Of a DNA stretch of 64,000 bases, positions 56,201-64,000 are shown piece after piece. Position 1 is the stretch's first letter, and the number at the start of each line of letters is the position of its first letter. The notes under the pieces are model-generated. The model was not told where the DNA came from. It was given only the letters and a program-made list of their open reading frames with translations, and made no database searches. The stretch covers positions 62,001-126,000 of the forward strand of contig NZ_JACHBZ010000003.1 in assembly GCF_014200575.1 (NCBI RefSeq). Reading direction: 5' to 3'. The stretch comes from Mucilaginibacter saanensis. Its GTDB lineage: Bacteria > Bacteroidota > Bacteroidia > Sphingobacteriales > Sphingobacteriaceae. The position numbers and the translations under genes are program-made.

Positions 56201-57366
56201 TGAAAAGTATTTAATTTGGTGTTCCAATAACTTAGGCCACCTCCTGATGTTCCTATCCATATATTATTATTTTCATCCTCACAAAACGAACGGGTAAAAT
56301 TGTTAACCAGGCTATGGGCATTTAGCGGATCGTTGGCTATAGTTTTAAACTGATGGCTTTTATAATCTATAACATTTACGCCACCACGTAAAGTGGCAAC
56401 CCACATACGTGCCCCAGGATCTTCGTAAAGCGCATATATAGCTCCGCTGCTCAACATCCCTTTTGAGTCATTAGGGAGCATGTAGGTTACCTTATTGGTA
56501 AGGGTATTAATAATATTGATACCTCCCCCATCTGTAGCAACCCACAATTGTGCATGTTTATCCATGTACAATTGCATGATATTGTTGCTACTTAATTTAT
56601 AATTATCCAGCTTTTTAATAGTGTGTTGGGCTATATTATAACTAAATAGCCCACTCTCCAGCCCCAACCATAAAAGTTTATTTCCGGGATCTGCCGTTAT
56701 ACAGTTCAACCCCTTCATTTTATCGGTCATCAATGTTATACTTTGTGTTTCTGGCTTGTAAACAAAAAGTCCAATATCTCTGATCATTAACCAAACCCTG
56801 TTTAGGTTATCGATAGTAAGTGTTTGTAAATTCGCCCGTATTTGCCGGTCAGTAAGCTTTACCTGCTCGCATATTGTACTATGCTTTTTACAAATAAGGA
56901 TTCCCTCGCCTTCTGTAGCTATATACACATTGCCGTTAATATCGGTTTTAAGGATATTAATTCTTGAGGTTATCTTTTTTAATCCGGTTTGATTAGCAGG
57001 CCGGTAATAAGCCGGGTGAATTTGTGAATTAGAATAATCATAATACGCCAAGCCTTTTTCAGTACCTATCCATATTTTATTCTGATGGTCGCCGGTTATG
57101 GATATGATGTGGTTGTTGATGAGCGACTGAGGATCATTCCAGCGGTTTTTAAATACTTTAAAACTATTACCATCATATCTGTTTAAGCCATCATAAGTGC
57201 CCATCCACATAAAACCATAGTGATCCTTAAAAATGCAGGTTACGGCATTATTTGAAAGTCCTTCATCAAGTCCTAAATATTTAACCGGAATATTTTGGGC
57301 ACGCAAACAGGAAATAGTGCATATAAAAACACAAATCTCTGCAAAAAAGCGCTTGCAGTTTTTCAT
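53290..57366 (-). CDS. Hybrid two-component system regulator (HTCS) of PUL2
   Basis: A single 1358-aa polypeptide combining sensor, kinase and regulator. A signal segment (1-23) precedes about 14 periplasmic propeller repeats (GFMWMGTYDGLNRYDG is the first) and a Y_Y_Y domain (about 690-770). A transmembrane helix (WWAWLLYIGFTIAVVYRYW) follows. The kinase H-box SHEFRTPLT has His832, with ATPase motifs DNGCGI and GFGIGLYLAKSF. The receiver domain carries phospho-acceptor Asp1143 (IICDVMMDG). The C-terminal AraC helix-turn-helix region spans about 1255-1345. It senses oligosaccharides in the periplasm and activates its own PUL, here SusC onwards. Confidence 0.97.
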   Translation of the reverse strand: MKNCKRFFAEICVFICTISCLRAQNIPVKYLGLDEGLSNNAVTCIFKDHYGFMWMGTYDGLNRYDGNSFKVFKNRWNDPQSLINNHIISITGDHQNKIWIGTEKGLAYYDYSNSQIHPAYYRPANQTGLKKITSRINILKTDINGNVYIATEGEGILICKKHSTICEQVKLTDRQIRANLQTLTIDNLNRVWLMIRDIGLFVYKPETQSITLMTDKMKGLNCITADPGNKLLWLGLESGLFSYNIAQHTIKKLDNYKLSSNNIMQLYMDKHAQLWVATDGGGINIINTLTNKVTYMLPNDSKGMLSSGAIYALYEDPGARMWVATLRGGVNVIDYKSHQFKTIANDPLNAHSLVNNFTRSFCEDENNNIWIGTSGGGLSYWNTKLNTFQNYKHHENNPQSLSSDFVFSIVKDFRQNIWIATLNGGINLFNKDNHTFKHYTCYNDSAHIEDRNIWKLYEDAQHNLWATATRGGSVFIYNRIKDKFELFDYRLKNINAINEDRAGQLWLANNDQLIKVDLKNKHHQYISINSPIHAIYDDSRNQLWLGTDGGGLLLFNRKTNTFTRYTEADGLPSNSILNMLEDKSGAIWVSTFNGISKYDLSTRKFKNYYASDGLQSNQFNYNAALKLSSGEFLFGGIKGFNRFFPDSVKNNSVTPPIYVTGFKINNISIQEDSSFKGSRNVIDMKKITLSYDQAVIAVDYVALEYSFPDKISYAYYLEGWDHNWNYVGKVKTAYYSRLNEGHYTLRIKSTGTDGVWSNNQKVIYITVLPPWYRTWWAWLLYIGFTIAVVYRYWLYQTRQTKLKHEVEITVIKAEKERELNEKKLSFFTNISHEFRTPLTLIINPIKDLLHDADERTKDELKIIYRNARRLLGLVDHLLLFRKAESETDKLNVVKLNFVSLAEDVFQCFIQQAKAKKIKYCFQSLSNDIEVYVDREKIEIALFNLISNAVKFTPSSGTIEVIIKENEENVFLEVVDNGCGIKAGTDDKLFDKFYQIKDNKSLKNGFGIGLYLAKSFLESHGGNIDYKNNTGGGTIFTVTLSKTQGQFASVQVFEDTPDQQRHIYELIGGDIEEEPVNVTEEKETGNLELLISDQQSVLIIDDNSQIRDYIKKIFKPDYKIYEAPDGLTGLDLIKKHLPDIIICDVMMDGLTGIELCKLVKQDTSLSHIPIILLTGDATLDIKLKGIEVGAVDFVSKPFEKDLLVARVKGILKSKSELQNYFYNEITLKTNSRNISEQHKDFLYSCIAIIEDYLSESDFDVKTIATEMGMSYSALFKRIKLITGQSVNGFVRFVRLRKAAELLINTNCNVNEAALQSGFNDIKYFREQFHALFGINPSEFIKKHRYTFHKSYKLNYNSGL

Positions 57367-57892
57367 TTAAATAGATTAAGGGCTTATAAACCTCAATTTT
57401 AGTAAAAAAAAATTACGTGCTAAAGCGTTATAGGATAAGCAGGCTTATTTACTAAATTATTCGCTTCTTAAGCTTCTTATAGAATTTATTAATGCTCACG
57501 TACTCAGATTTCCTTAGTACGTTGTTCTGCCATAAATGAAGTCGTGCCAAACAAGCCCAAGTAGCTGATAAATACAACCAGTATAGCACATTGCCAGTTT
57601 ACCGATACGTTCTTCAGTGACAATAAAAACCTTTAATAGCCCGGTCTTGAGCAACGTATAATAATATATTATTGATCATAATAGTTGCAATGCGCATATT
57701 ATTGTAACAATATTGTTCAGGTATACAACAGTTTACCCTGTTAACAAAAATGTTACCTGACATAACAAATGAATTTATCAATTTCGCCTATCCTGCTGAC
57801 GTAATCCAGAAATTCTCATCACAAGAAGTTCCGGGTATTTATTGTAATTAAATCATTTTCATCCCGCTGTGGGGTGACGAATATATTTCAGT
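57367..57892. other. Divergent intergenic region between HTCS and efflux operon
   Basis: This 526-bp AT-rich spacer has no credible gene on either strand. It contains a small inverted repeat ACGTACT/AGTACGT at 57498-57522 and the dyad at 57717-57760 described separately. Promoters for both divergent units must lie here, but I could not place them confidently. Confidence 0.6.
57717..57760. promoter_or_regulatory. Dyad upstream of the RND efflux operon
   Basis: TCAGGTA (57717-57723) and TACCTGA (57754-57760) form an inverted repeat with an inner CAACAG/CTGTTA pair. It lies about 130 bp before the TolC-like start codon. A repressor operator or an RNA hairpin is possible; no TetR- or MarR-type gene is in the window. 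Confidence 0.35.
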
Positions 57893-59326
57893 ATGGACAG
57901 AAGTCGCGCTTATTTATTTATTTCCTTTTTATTTTGTTTACCGGTTTTAGCTTCGGCTCAAAATAGTAATTCAAGCAACCTGCCTCCGGTTACGCCGCCA
58001 GATACCAGCAAGAATGTGCTGATTGTTCCGTTGAACCCACAAGGCACCGGAAGTGATGGTTCCGGACAGTTTTTAACCCTTCAGCAATGTATTGACTATG
58101 CTATGCAGCACCAGCCTGCGTTAAATAAGGCTTTAATCAATGTATCTATTGCAAAGGCTACCAACGCTATCAATTTATCTGGATGGTTACCACAGGCCAA
58201 TGCCTCCGGTAACCTGATCCACTATCTTCAAACATCAAGCAACAGCTCAAGCACTACTATACCGGGCGGCACGTCAACAGGCGTATCAACCAGGGGGCAG
58301 TATACCAATACATTTATACCGGGCATAGCTGTGTCGCAGGCCATATTTAATCCAAGCCTTTTATATGCCTATAAAAGTGCGCCCCTTTATTTAAAACAAG
58401 CCCAGCAGGCAACAGATAGTACCAAAATATTCCTGGTTTCATCAATAAGTAAATCATACTACAATGTTTTGCTCACACTGGAGCAAATTAATGTATTGAA
58501 AGAAGACACCACCCGTTTAGGTAAAAATTTAAGGGATGCCTACCACCAGTACAAAGGCGGTATAGTTGATGAAACAGATTATGAACAAGCGGCTATCACG
58601 TTAAATAATTCCGCGGCTCAGTTAAAGCAAGCTAATGAAAATGTGGTTCCGCAGTATGCCGCATTGAAACAATTAATGGGCTTTACCCCCGAAAAAGAAT
58701 TCAATGTAAGCTTTGATACGATACAAATGATAAAGGGTATTTACATTGACACCACACAGCAGCTACAGTATGAAAAACGTATAGAGTATCAGCAAATTAA
58801 AACCAATAAGGATTTGCAAACACAGCAGGTAAATTACTACAGAACCTCGTTTTTGCCTACGTTATCAGCTTTTTATAACTATAACCTGGCTTATGATAAT
58901 AACAAGTTCTCTAATCTTTTATCAACGGCATATCCAAGTTCATTAGTTGGCCTATCATTCAGCATACCCATTTTTACCGGTTTTTCAAGAATACATAACC
59001 TGCAAAAGGCAAAGTTAGAGCAACAGCTTATATCATGGGACGAAATGGATCTTAAGCTTCAGATAAACAAGGAATATACCACGGCCTTAGCTAATTATAA
59101 GGGCAACTTTTATAACCTGCAGCTATTGCAAAAAAATGTGGCGATGGCCAAACGCGTTTATTTTGTTGTGACCTTACAGTACAAACAGGGTATCGTGCCT
59201 TATTTAAATGTAATTACTGCCGAATCTAATTTAATCACTTCCGAAATAAGCTATCTGAATGCTTTGTTCCAACTATTGTCAAGCAAAATTGACCTGGAAA
59301 AAGCTATGGGAAGCATTACATATTAA
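57893..59326 (+). CDS. TolC-family outer-membrane efflux protein
   Basis: The outer-membrane channel of a tripartite efflux pump. A signal peptide (about 1-22, ending ASAQ) precedes two outer-membrane-factor repeats rich in coiled-coil helices: LQQCIDYAMQHQPALNKALI near residue 65, then QAQQATDSTKIFLVSSISKS and a second repeat after residue 290. At 477 aa it is family length. It is first in an operon with an adaptor (23 nt downstream) and RND permeases, so the complex spans both membranes. Confidence 0.93.
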   Translation: MDRSRAYLFISFLFCLPVLASAQNSNSSNLPPVTPPDTSKNVLIVPLNPQGTGSDGSGQFLTLQQCIDYAMQHQPALNKALINVSIAKATNAINLSGWLPQANASGNLIHYLQTSSNSSSTTIPGGTSTGVSTRGQYTNTFIPGIAVSQAIFNPSLLYAYKSAPLYLKQAQQATDSTKIFLVSSISKSYYNVLLTLEQINVLKEDTTRLGKNLRDAYHQYKGGIVDETDYEQAAITLNNSAAQLKQANENVVPQYAALKQLMGFTPEKEFNVSFDTIQMIKGIYIDTTQQLQYEKRIEYQQIKTNKDLQTQQVNYYRTSFLPTLSAFYNYNLAYDNNKFSNLLSTAYPSSLVGLSFSIPIFTGFSRIHNLQKAKLEQQLISWDEMDLKLQINKEYTTALANYKGNFYNLQLLQKNVAMAKRVYFVVTLQYKQGIVPYLNVITAESNLITSEISYLNALFQLLSSKIDLEKAMGSITY

Positions 59327-59349
59327 CATTATAAAATCAACATACCTCT

Positions 59350-60531
59350 ATGAATAGAGTAATTTTAAATACCGTTTTAATAAGTTGCCTGGCTATAGCT
59401 GCCTGTAAAAAAAAGCAACCGCCATCCAATCCAGAGGTGCCCGTTAATTTATTAAAGTTAAAAACACAAAACGTTCTGTACTTTGATAAATATCCCTCAA
59501 CAACTGCGGCGTTGAGCCAGGTTAGCCTGCTCCCCCAAATACAAGGGGCAATTACGCATATATTCTTTACAGAAGGTACGCATGTTAAAAAGGGCGAAAA
59601 ACTATATGAAATAGACCAGCGTATTTATCTCGACAACTACAATGCCGCTGTTGCCAATCAAAAAGTAGCCGAGGGAAACCTGGCTCAGGCCCAGCAGGAT
59701 GCAGACCGTTATGAATATTTAAACAAATATAATGCGGTGGCCAAACAACAGTATGACCATGCCGTAATTACGCTGCAAAATGCTAAAAATTCGGTTCAAT
59801 CAGCTGTACAAGCTGTAAAAACTGCCCACACTAATTTAAACTATGCCATTGTAACGGCACCCTTTGATGGCACTATAGGCTTTAGCCTGGTAAAATTGGG
59901 AGATGTTGTTAATACAGGTTCAACAGTACTGAACACTATTTCAACTGACGGGTCAATTGCAGTTGACTTTATTGTTAATGAAAAGCAATTACCGCATTTT
60001 GAAAGGCTGCAAAACAGCAAACCAGTTACCGACTCTCTGTTCACTTTACTGCTGCCTGATAATACACTTTATCCATACACCGGTAAGATATCGGTAATTG
60101 ACCGTGCAGTTGACTCGCAAACCGGCGCCATCCGCATCAGGCTGGTTTTCCCGAATCCTAAAAATATCATGCGGGTGGGCATGAGCTGCGTGGTAAGGGT
60201 ACACAATGAAGAAACCACGCCACAAATGGTACTGCCAAGCAAAGCTGTTGTAGAGCAAATGGGCGAATATTTTGTATTTGTTGCCAAAGACAGCACCATT
60301 AATAACCCTAAAGCACAAACAGATACAGGCAGGGTAAAACACAAGTTGCTGGCTGTTCAAAAAAAGGTGCAGGTGGGACAAACAATAGGACCTAACGTAA
60401 TTATAAAAACCGGAGTAAACCCAGGCGACAGGATTGTGACCGATGGTGTGCAATTGCTTCACGATGGTTCACAAATTACAACAGCAAACAAAATAGGTCC
60501 ATCAGCAGGTGGTAAAGGCGGCCGCGGATAA
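59350..60531 (+). CDS. RND efflux periplasmic adaptor (membrane fusion protein)
   Basis: A 393-aa lipoprotein adaptor with lipobox LAIAAC (Cys19). It has the biotinyl-lipoyl halves (ITHIFFTEGTHVKKGEKLYE and the later YAIVTAPFDGTIGF), a helical hairpin (about 95-155), and the beta-barrel region with GDVVNTGSTVLNTISTDGS. It connects the permease to the TolC-like channel. Its AcrA-type layout fits the HAE1-type permease downstream. Confidence 0.93.
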   Translation: MNRVILNTVLISCLAIAACKKKQPPSNPEVPVNLLKLKTQNVLYFDKYPSTTAALSQVSLLPQIQGAITHIFFTEGTHVKKGEKLYEIDQRIYLDNYNAAVANQKVAEGNLAQAQQDADRYEYLNKYNAVAKQQYDHAVITLQNAKNSVQSAVQAVKTAHTNLNYAIVTAPFDGTIGFSLVKLGDVVNTGSTVLNTISTDGSIAVDFIVNEKQLPHFERLQNSKPVTDSLFTLLLPDNTLYPYTGKISVIDRAVDSQTGAIRIRLVFPNPKNIMRVGMSCVVRVHNEETTPQMVLPSKAVVEQMGEYFVFVAKDSTINNPKAQTDTGRVKHKLLAVQKKVQVGQTIGPNVIIKTGVNPGDRIVTDGVQLLHDGSQITTANKIGPSAGGKGGRG

Positions 60532-60576
60532 TAAATGATTACACAGGTCTTTCTGTGTTAAGATGAACGATAATAT

Positions 60577-63500
60577 ATGATTGCTAATACCTTCATTAAA
60601 AGACCCATAACCGCTATAGTTATATCTATTGTACTGGTTATTACCGGTACAGTATGTATACTGCTGCTGCCTATTGATCAGTACCCGGATATTACCCCGC
60701 CTATTGTACAGGTAAATGGCCAGTTTACAGGTGCCGATGCCCAAACAGTTGAACAAACTGTGGCTACCCCTATTGAAGAGCAGGTAAACGGTACCCCCGG
60801 CATGGAATACATGCAAAGTAACAGTACCAATAACGGGCTGATGTCAATGAACGTAACCTTTAAAATAGGTACCGATATTGATGTTGCCGCACTCGATGTA
60901 CAAAACAGGGTAAGTATCGCTACTCCCCTGCTACCAGCTGTGGTAAGCCGGTTAGGACTAACGGTTAGGGCGGTTAACCCCAGCATGCTTATGATGGTTG
61001 CCATTTATGCACCCAAAAACACGCATAACGTAACCTTTTTGGACAACTACACTAATATTTTTATCCAGGATGCCTTGTCACGTGTGCCGGGTGTAGGAAC
61101 CATCAACCGCTTTACTGATGATTTCAGTATGCGGATCTGGATGAACCCGGAAAAGATGGCCGCCTATAGTTTAACCCCTGCCGATGTTATTGCCGCGCTT
61201 AACGCCCAAAACGTTCAGGTTGCAGCCGGAACGGCCGGCGTGCCGCCGCAATCATCAAGTCAAACCTATGAGCTTGGAATTTTGGTTAACGGCCGGTTAA
61301 GCAAGGTGACAGAATTTGAAAACATTATAGTAAAAACCATTCCAGCTACGGGTTCCCTTGTTTATTTAAAGGATGTGGCCCGTGTTGAATTGGGTAAATT
61401 CACATTTTCAAGTAATTCATTTGTCGACGGGCATCGTGCTTCCTATTTGCAAATTTACCAGGCACCGGGCAGTAATGCACTTGCAACAGCCAAGGGAATA
61501 TACGACGCATTGGCCAAGTTAAAACAAACATTCCCAGCCGATGTGGAATATAGCGTACCATTTGAATCAGTTACCGTAGTTAAGGTATCCATGCAGGATG
61601 TAGTAGGTACTTTATTAAAAACACTGGGGCTGGTTGCCATTGTGGTATTTCTTTTCCTGCAAAACTGGCGCTCCACACTTATACCTGTACTGGCAATTCC
61701 CGTATCTATTTTTGGTACGTTCTGCTTTTTTATTCCCTTAGGATTCACCATCAACACACTAACCATGTTCGGTTTCGTACTCGCGATAGGTATTGTGGTA
61801 GATGATGCTATTATTGTGGTAGAAGCAGTTCAGCATTATATCGATCATGATAAAATGTCGCCTAAAGAAGCTACCTACCAGGCCATGAAGGATATATCTG
61901 CCCCGGTAGTGGCTATTGCCCTCATATTGGCAGCGGTGTTTGTTCCGGTGGGTTTTATTCCGGGTATCGTGGGCCGTCTGTATCAGCAATTTGCCATAAC
62001 CATTGCCATATCAGTAATGATATCGGCATTTATAGCCTTGTCGTTAACACCGGCATTATGTACTTTATTGCTTAAACCAACCGATCCAAGTAAACAGAAT
62101 AAAGGATTAAATAAATGGTTTAACAAGTTTAATGACTGGTTTGACCGGGTTACTGCAAAATATACCAATGGCGTAAAAAGAAGCATACAAGGTTCAAGAT
62201 ATATACTGATCCTGTTGCTATGCATCTGTATAGGAACTTACTTTATGTTCCAGGGAAAGCCATCCGGCTTTATACCTTCTGAGGATGACGGAAACTTGTA
62301 TGTTACCTTTCAGTTGCCGCCTGCTTCCTCAACGGCAGCTTCGGTTGACGCCATGTCAAAATTGATGCATGTAATTGGTACTACACCTGGAGTTGCTCAC
62401 TATGCAGCGCTTTCGGGCCTTAACGTAGTTACCAATGCCAGTAACTCCAACAGCGGTACTATTTATTGCCAGCTGGCGCCTTGGGATGAACGTACAACAA
62501 CAAGCGAACAGGTTCCCGGGATTGTGGAGGTGCTGAAAAAACGCATTGCAGATGCAGGCATTAACAATGCTAATGTACAGGTAGTTCAACCATCCCCATT
62601 ACCGGGCGTGGGCACAACCATAGGTTTCAGTATGCAAATTGAACAACGCAGTACAACAGACGATGTTCACGCGTTTGAAAAAGTGGTGAATAATTTTGTG
62701 GCAGAGGCCAATAAAACGCCCGGCATATCAAAAGCTTACAGCTATTTTACAGCGCATACACCAAACGTTAGTTTAAACGTTGACCGGGAAAAATGCGAAA
62801 AGCTGGGCGTCAATATAGCCGACGTATTTACCACCATACAAGCATACATGGGTAGTTTGTATATTAATGACTTTACTACGTACAACCGTACCTTTCACGT
62901 AGTGGTACAGGCTGATACGGCGTTCCGCACAAATGTATCTGATATGGATAAATACTATGTACGTAACCAGGCGGGTACCATGGTACCACTCGGAACCCTC
63001 ATTAGTAATAAACCAACAGAGGCTGCCCCACTCATATCACACTTTAATATTTTCAGAACGGCCGAGATAGATGGCTCCAACGCCGACGGATACAGCAGCA
63101 GCCAAGCTTTGGAGGCTCTGCAGAAGTTAGCAGCAGAAAAACTACCAGAGGGTTATACCTATGAGTTTTCGGGTTTAAGCTATGAGGAGCAAAAGGCCGG
63201 ATCAACTACCATATACATTTTTATATTTTCCATAACCTTTGTATTCCTTTTCCTAGCAGCATTATATGAGAGCTGGTCGGTACCTTTTTCAGTATTACTT
63301 GCGGTGCCTATCGGGGCGTTTGGAGCTATTCTTGCCTTATTGATGGTGCCCGATCTTACCAACAATGTTTACGCACAAATTGGTTTAATAACACTCATTG
63401 GTTTGGCCGCTAAAAATGCCATTTTGATTGTGGAATTTGCCAAAGTACGTGTAGACCGCGGTGAAGATCTGTTACAATCAACACTGGATGCGGTAAGTCT

Positions 63501-63837
63501 TCGTTTGCGTCCTATTATCATGACGTCGCTTGCATTTATTTTAGGGGTGCTGCCCCTTGTACTGGCAACGGGTGCAGGTGCTGTATCACGGCGGACAATT
63601 GGCTATACCGTTTTGGGTGGCATGTTTGCCGCATCAACTATTGCCATATTCGTGGTTCCGGTACTGTATGTGGTTATTACCCGCCTGTCTTATGGTAAAG
63701 CACGCTTAGCGTACCTGAAAGAGCATCATGAAGAATTGATGGAAAAGGCTCGAAAAGTAGAGGCTCAAAATATTGATCCTGAGTTAGAATATGAAATTGC
63801 GAAATCACGCGATTTAAGTAAACCCGATCATATATGA
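60577..63837 (+). CDS. RND efflux permease (HAE1/AcrB type)
   Basis: A 1086-aa inner-membrane proton-driven drug or lipid exporter. The N-terminus FIKRPITAIVISIVLVITG is the first transmembrane helix, followed by the periplasmic porter domain. Proton-relay residues are Asp409-Asp410 in GIVVDDAIIVVEAV and Lys946 in GLAAKNAILIVEFAK. Twelve membrane segments are expected. The substrate is unknown. Its stop overlaps the next permease's start (ATGA). Confidence 0.95.
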   Translation: MIANTFIKRPITAIVISIVLVITGTVCILLLPIDQYPDITPPIVQVNGQFTGADAQTVEQTVATPIEEQVNGTPGMEYMQSNSTNNGLMSMNVTFKIGTDIDVAALDVQNRVSIATPLLPAVVSRLGLTVRAVNPSMLMMVAIYAPKNTHNVTFLDNYTNIFIQDALSRVPGVGTINRFTDDFSMRIWMNPEKMAAYSLTPADVIAALNAQNVQVAAGTAGVPPQSSSQTYELGILVNGRLSKVTEFENIIVKTIPATGSLVYLKDVARVELGKFTFSSNSFVDGHRASYLQIYQAPGSNALATAKGIYDALAKLKQTFPADVEYSVPFESVTVVKVSMQDVVGTLLKTLGLVAIVVFLFLQNWRSTLIPVLAIPVSIFGTFCFFIPLGFTINTLTMFGFVLAIGIVVDDAIIVVEAVQHYIDHDKMSPKEATYQAMKDISAPVVAIALILAAVFVPVGFIPGIVGRLYQQFAITIAISVMISAFIALSLTPALCTLLLKPTDPSKQNKGLNKWFNKFNDWFDRVTAKYTNGVKRSIQGSRYILILLLCICIGTYFMFQGKPSGFIPSEDDGNLYVTFQLPPASSTAASVDAMSKLMHVIGTTPGVAHYAALSGLNVVTNASNSNSGTIYCQLAPWDERTTTSEQVPGIVEVLKKRIADAGINNANVQVVQPSPLPGVGTTIGFSMQIEQRSTTDDVHAFEKVVNNFVAEANKTPGISKAYSYFTAHTPNVSLNVDREKCEKLGVNIADVFTTIQAYMGSLYINDFTTYNRTFHVVVQADTAFRTNVSDMDKYYVRNQAGTMVPLGTLISNKPTEAAPLISHFNIFRTAEIDGSNADGYSSSQALEALQKLAAEKLPEGYTYEFSGLSYEEQKAGSTTIYIFIFSITFVFLFLAALYESWSVPFSVLLAVPIGAFGAILALLMVPDLTNNVYAQIGLITLIGLAAKNAILIVEFAKVRVDRGEDLLQSTLDAVSLRLRPIIMTSLAFILGVLPLVLATGAGAVSRRTIGYTVLGGMFAASTIAIFVVPVLYVVITRLSYGKARLAYLKEHHEELMEKARKVEAQNIDPELEYEIAKSRDLSKPDHI

Positions 63838-64000
63838 TTGCGAATACATTTATAAAAAGGCCGGTAACCGCAATCGTTATATCTATTGTATTAATGATTG
63901 CGGGTACCATTTGCCTCTTCAACCTCTCGGTTGATCAGTATCCCAATATCTCCCCTCCCAGCGTATCGGTTAACGGGTCATATACAGGTGCTGATGCCGA
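63834..64000 (+). CDS. Second RND efflux permease, partial (cut by window end)
   Basis: The first 55 codons of another HAE1-type permease begin at the ATGA overlap with the previous gene. It starts MIANTFIKRPVTAIVISIV, nearly identical to the start of the upstream permease, and continues through DQYPNISPPSVSVNGSYTGA. It is a tandem paralogue. Two permeases behind one adaptor may form a heteromeric pump, as in MdtBC. The rest lies outside the window. Confidence 0.92.
   Translation, partial: MIANTFIKRPVTAIVISIVLMIAGTICLFNLSVDQYPNISPPSVSVNGSYTGADA

Noticed and set aside
57498..57522. ACGTACT/AGTACGT inverted repeat
   Set aside because: Seven-base arms are short and have no poly-T tail. It is too weak to call a terminator or operator.
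57786..57800. Single CAGGATAG-like half-site upstream of the efflux operon
   Set aside because: There is only one copy, with no tandem partner and no -7 box at the right distance. It probably arises by chance.
1..64000. Mobile elements, CRISPR arrays, tRNA or rRNA genes
   Set aside because: No transposase or integrase protein, no regular short repeat-spacer series and no tRNA cloverleaf or rRNA stretch was recognised.

Overview
The window looks like a chromosome segment from a plant-polysaccharide-degrading member of the Bacteroidota, most like Sphingobacteriaceae such as Mucilaginibacter or Pedobacter. The reasons are two SusC/SusD pairs, a hybrid two-component regulator (HTCS), a moderately AT-rich base composition, -7 boxes related to TAnnTTTG, and long same-strand operons of secreted glycoside hydrolases. 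No tRNA, rRNA, CRISPR array, transposase or integrase was seen.

Region 1 (301-10995) is a fucose module. A LacI-type regulator (+) faces a GH43 gene (-). Next is a minus-strand operon of an L-fucose/H+ symporter (FucP), a GH29 fucosidase, a RhaM-type sugar mutarotase, a zinc sugar dehydrogenase and a GH95 fucosidase, ended by a 13-bp hairpin. An AraC regulator diverges from fucP, and a small membrane protein follows it.

Region 2 (11092-41045) is a large pectin/rhamnogalacturonan utilisation locus (PUL1), entirely on the minus strand. It forms four transcription units: DUF4450 protein; acetylesterase-CE4-PL22-GH106; SusC-SusD; and GH28-GH2-two CE12 acetylesterases-beta-propeller hydrolase-GH65-like-GH105-GH31-sulfatase. 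All four start with the same promoter layout, a tandem CAGGAYGS-TR-CAGGAYGS repeat (10-bp period) about 20 bp upstream of a -7-like box. This looks like one regulon and is the strongest new signal in the window.

Region 3 (41126-43209) holds two convergent GntR regulators with LacI-type sensor domains (AraR-like). The first diverges from PUL1.

Region 4 (43437-57366) is a second PUL (PUL2): HTCS, SusC, SusD, a BNR/seven-bladed propeller protein related to PL25/GH145, GH88, a GH43 gene broken by a frameshift and a stop codon, and a DUF2264 (GH154-like) protein. The set suggests glucuronate/rhamnose-capped glycans such as arabinogalactan proteins, or ulvan-like oligosaccharides.

Region 5 (57893-64000) is an RND efflux operon: TolC-like porin, lipoprotein adaptor, one complete permease and the start of a second permease cut by the window edge.

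In the inferred scheme, SusCD pairs import oligosaccharides. Esterases and a sulfatase strip decorations, GH28/GH106/GH2/GH31/GH105/PL22 dismantle the backbone and side chains in the periplasm, and released fucose enters through FucP for oxidation or mutarotation. No pectin or rhamnogalacturonan lyase is encoded here, although PL22 and GH105 need lyase products.
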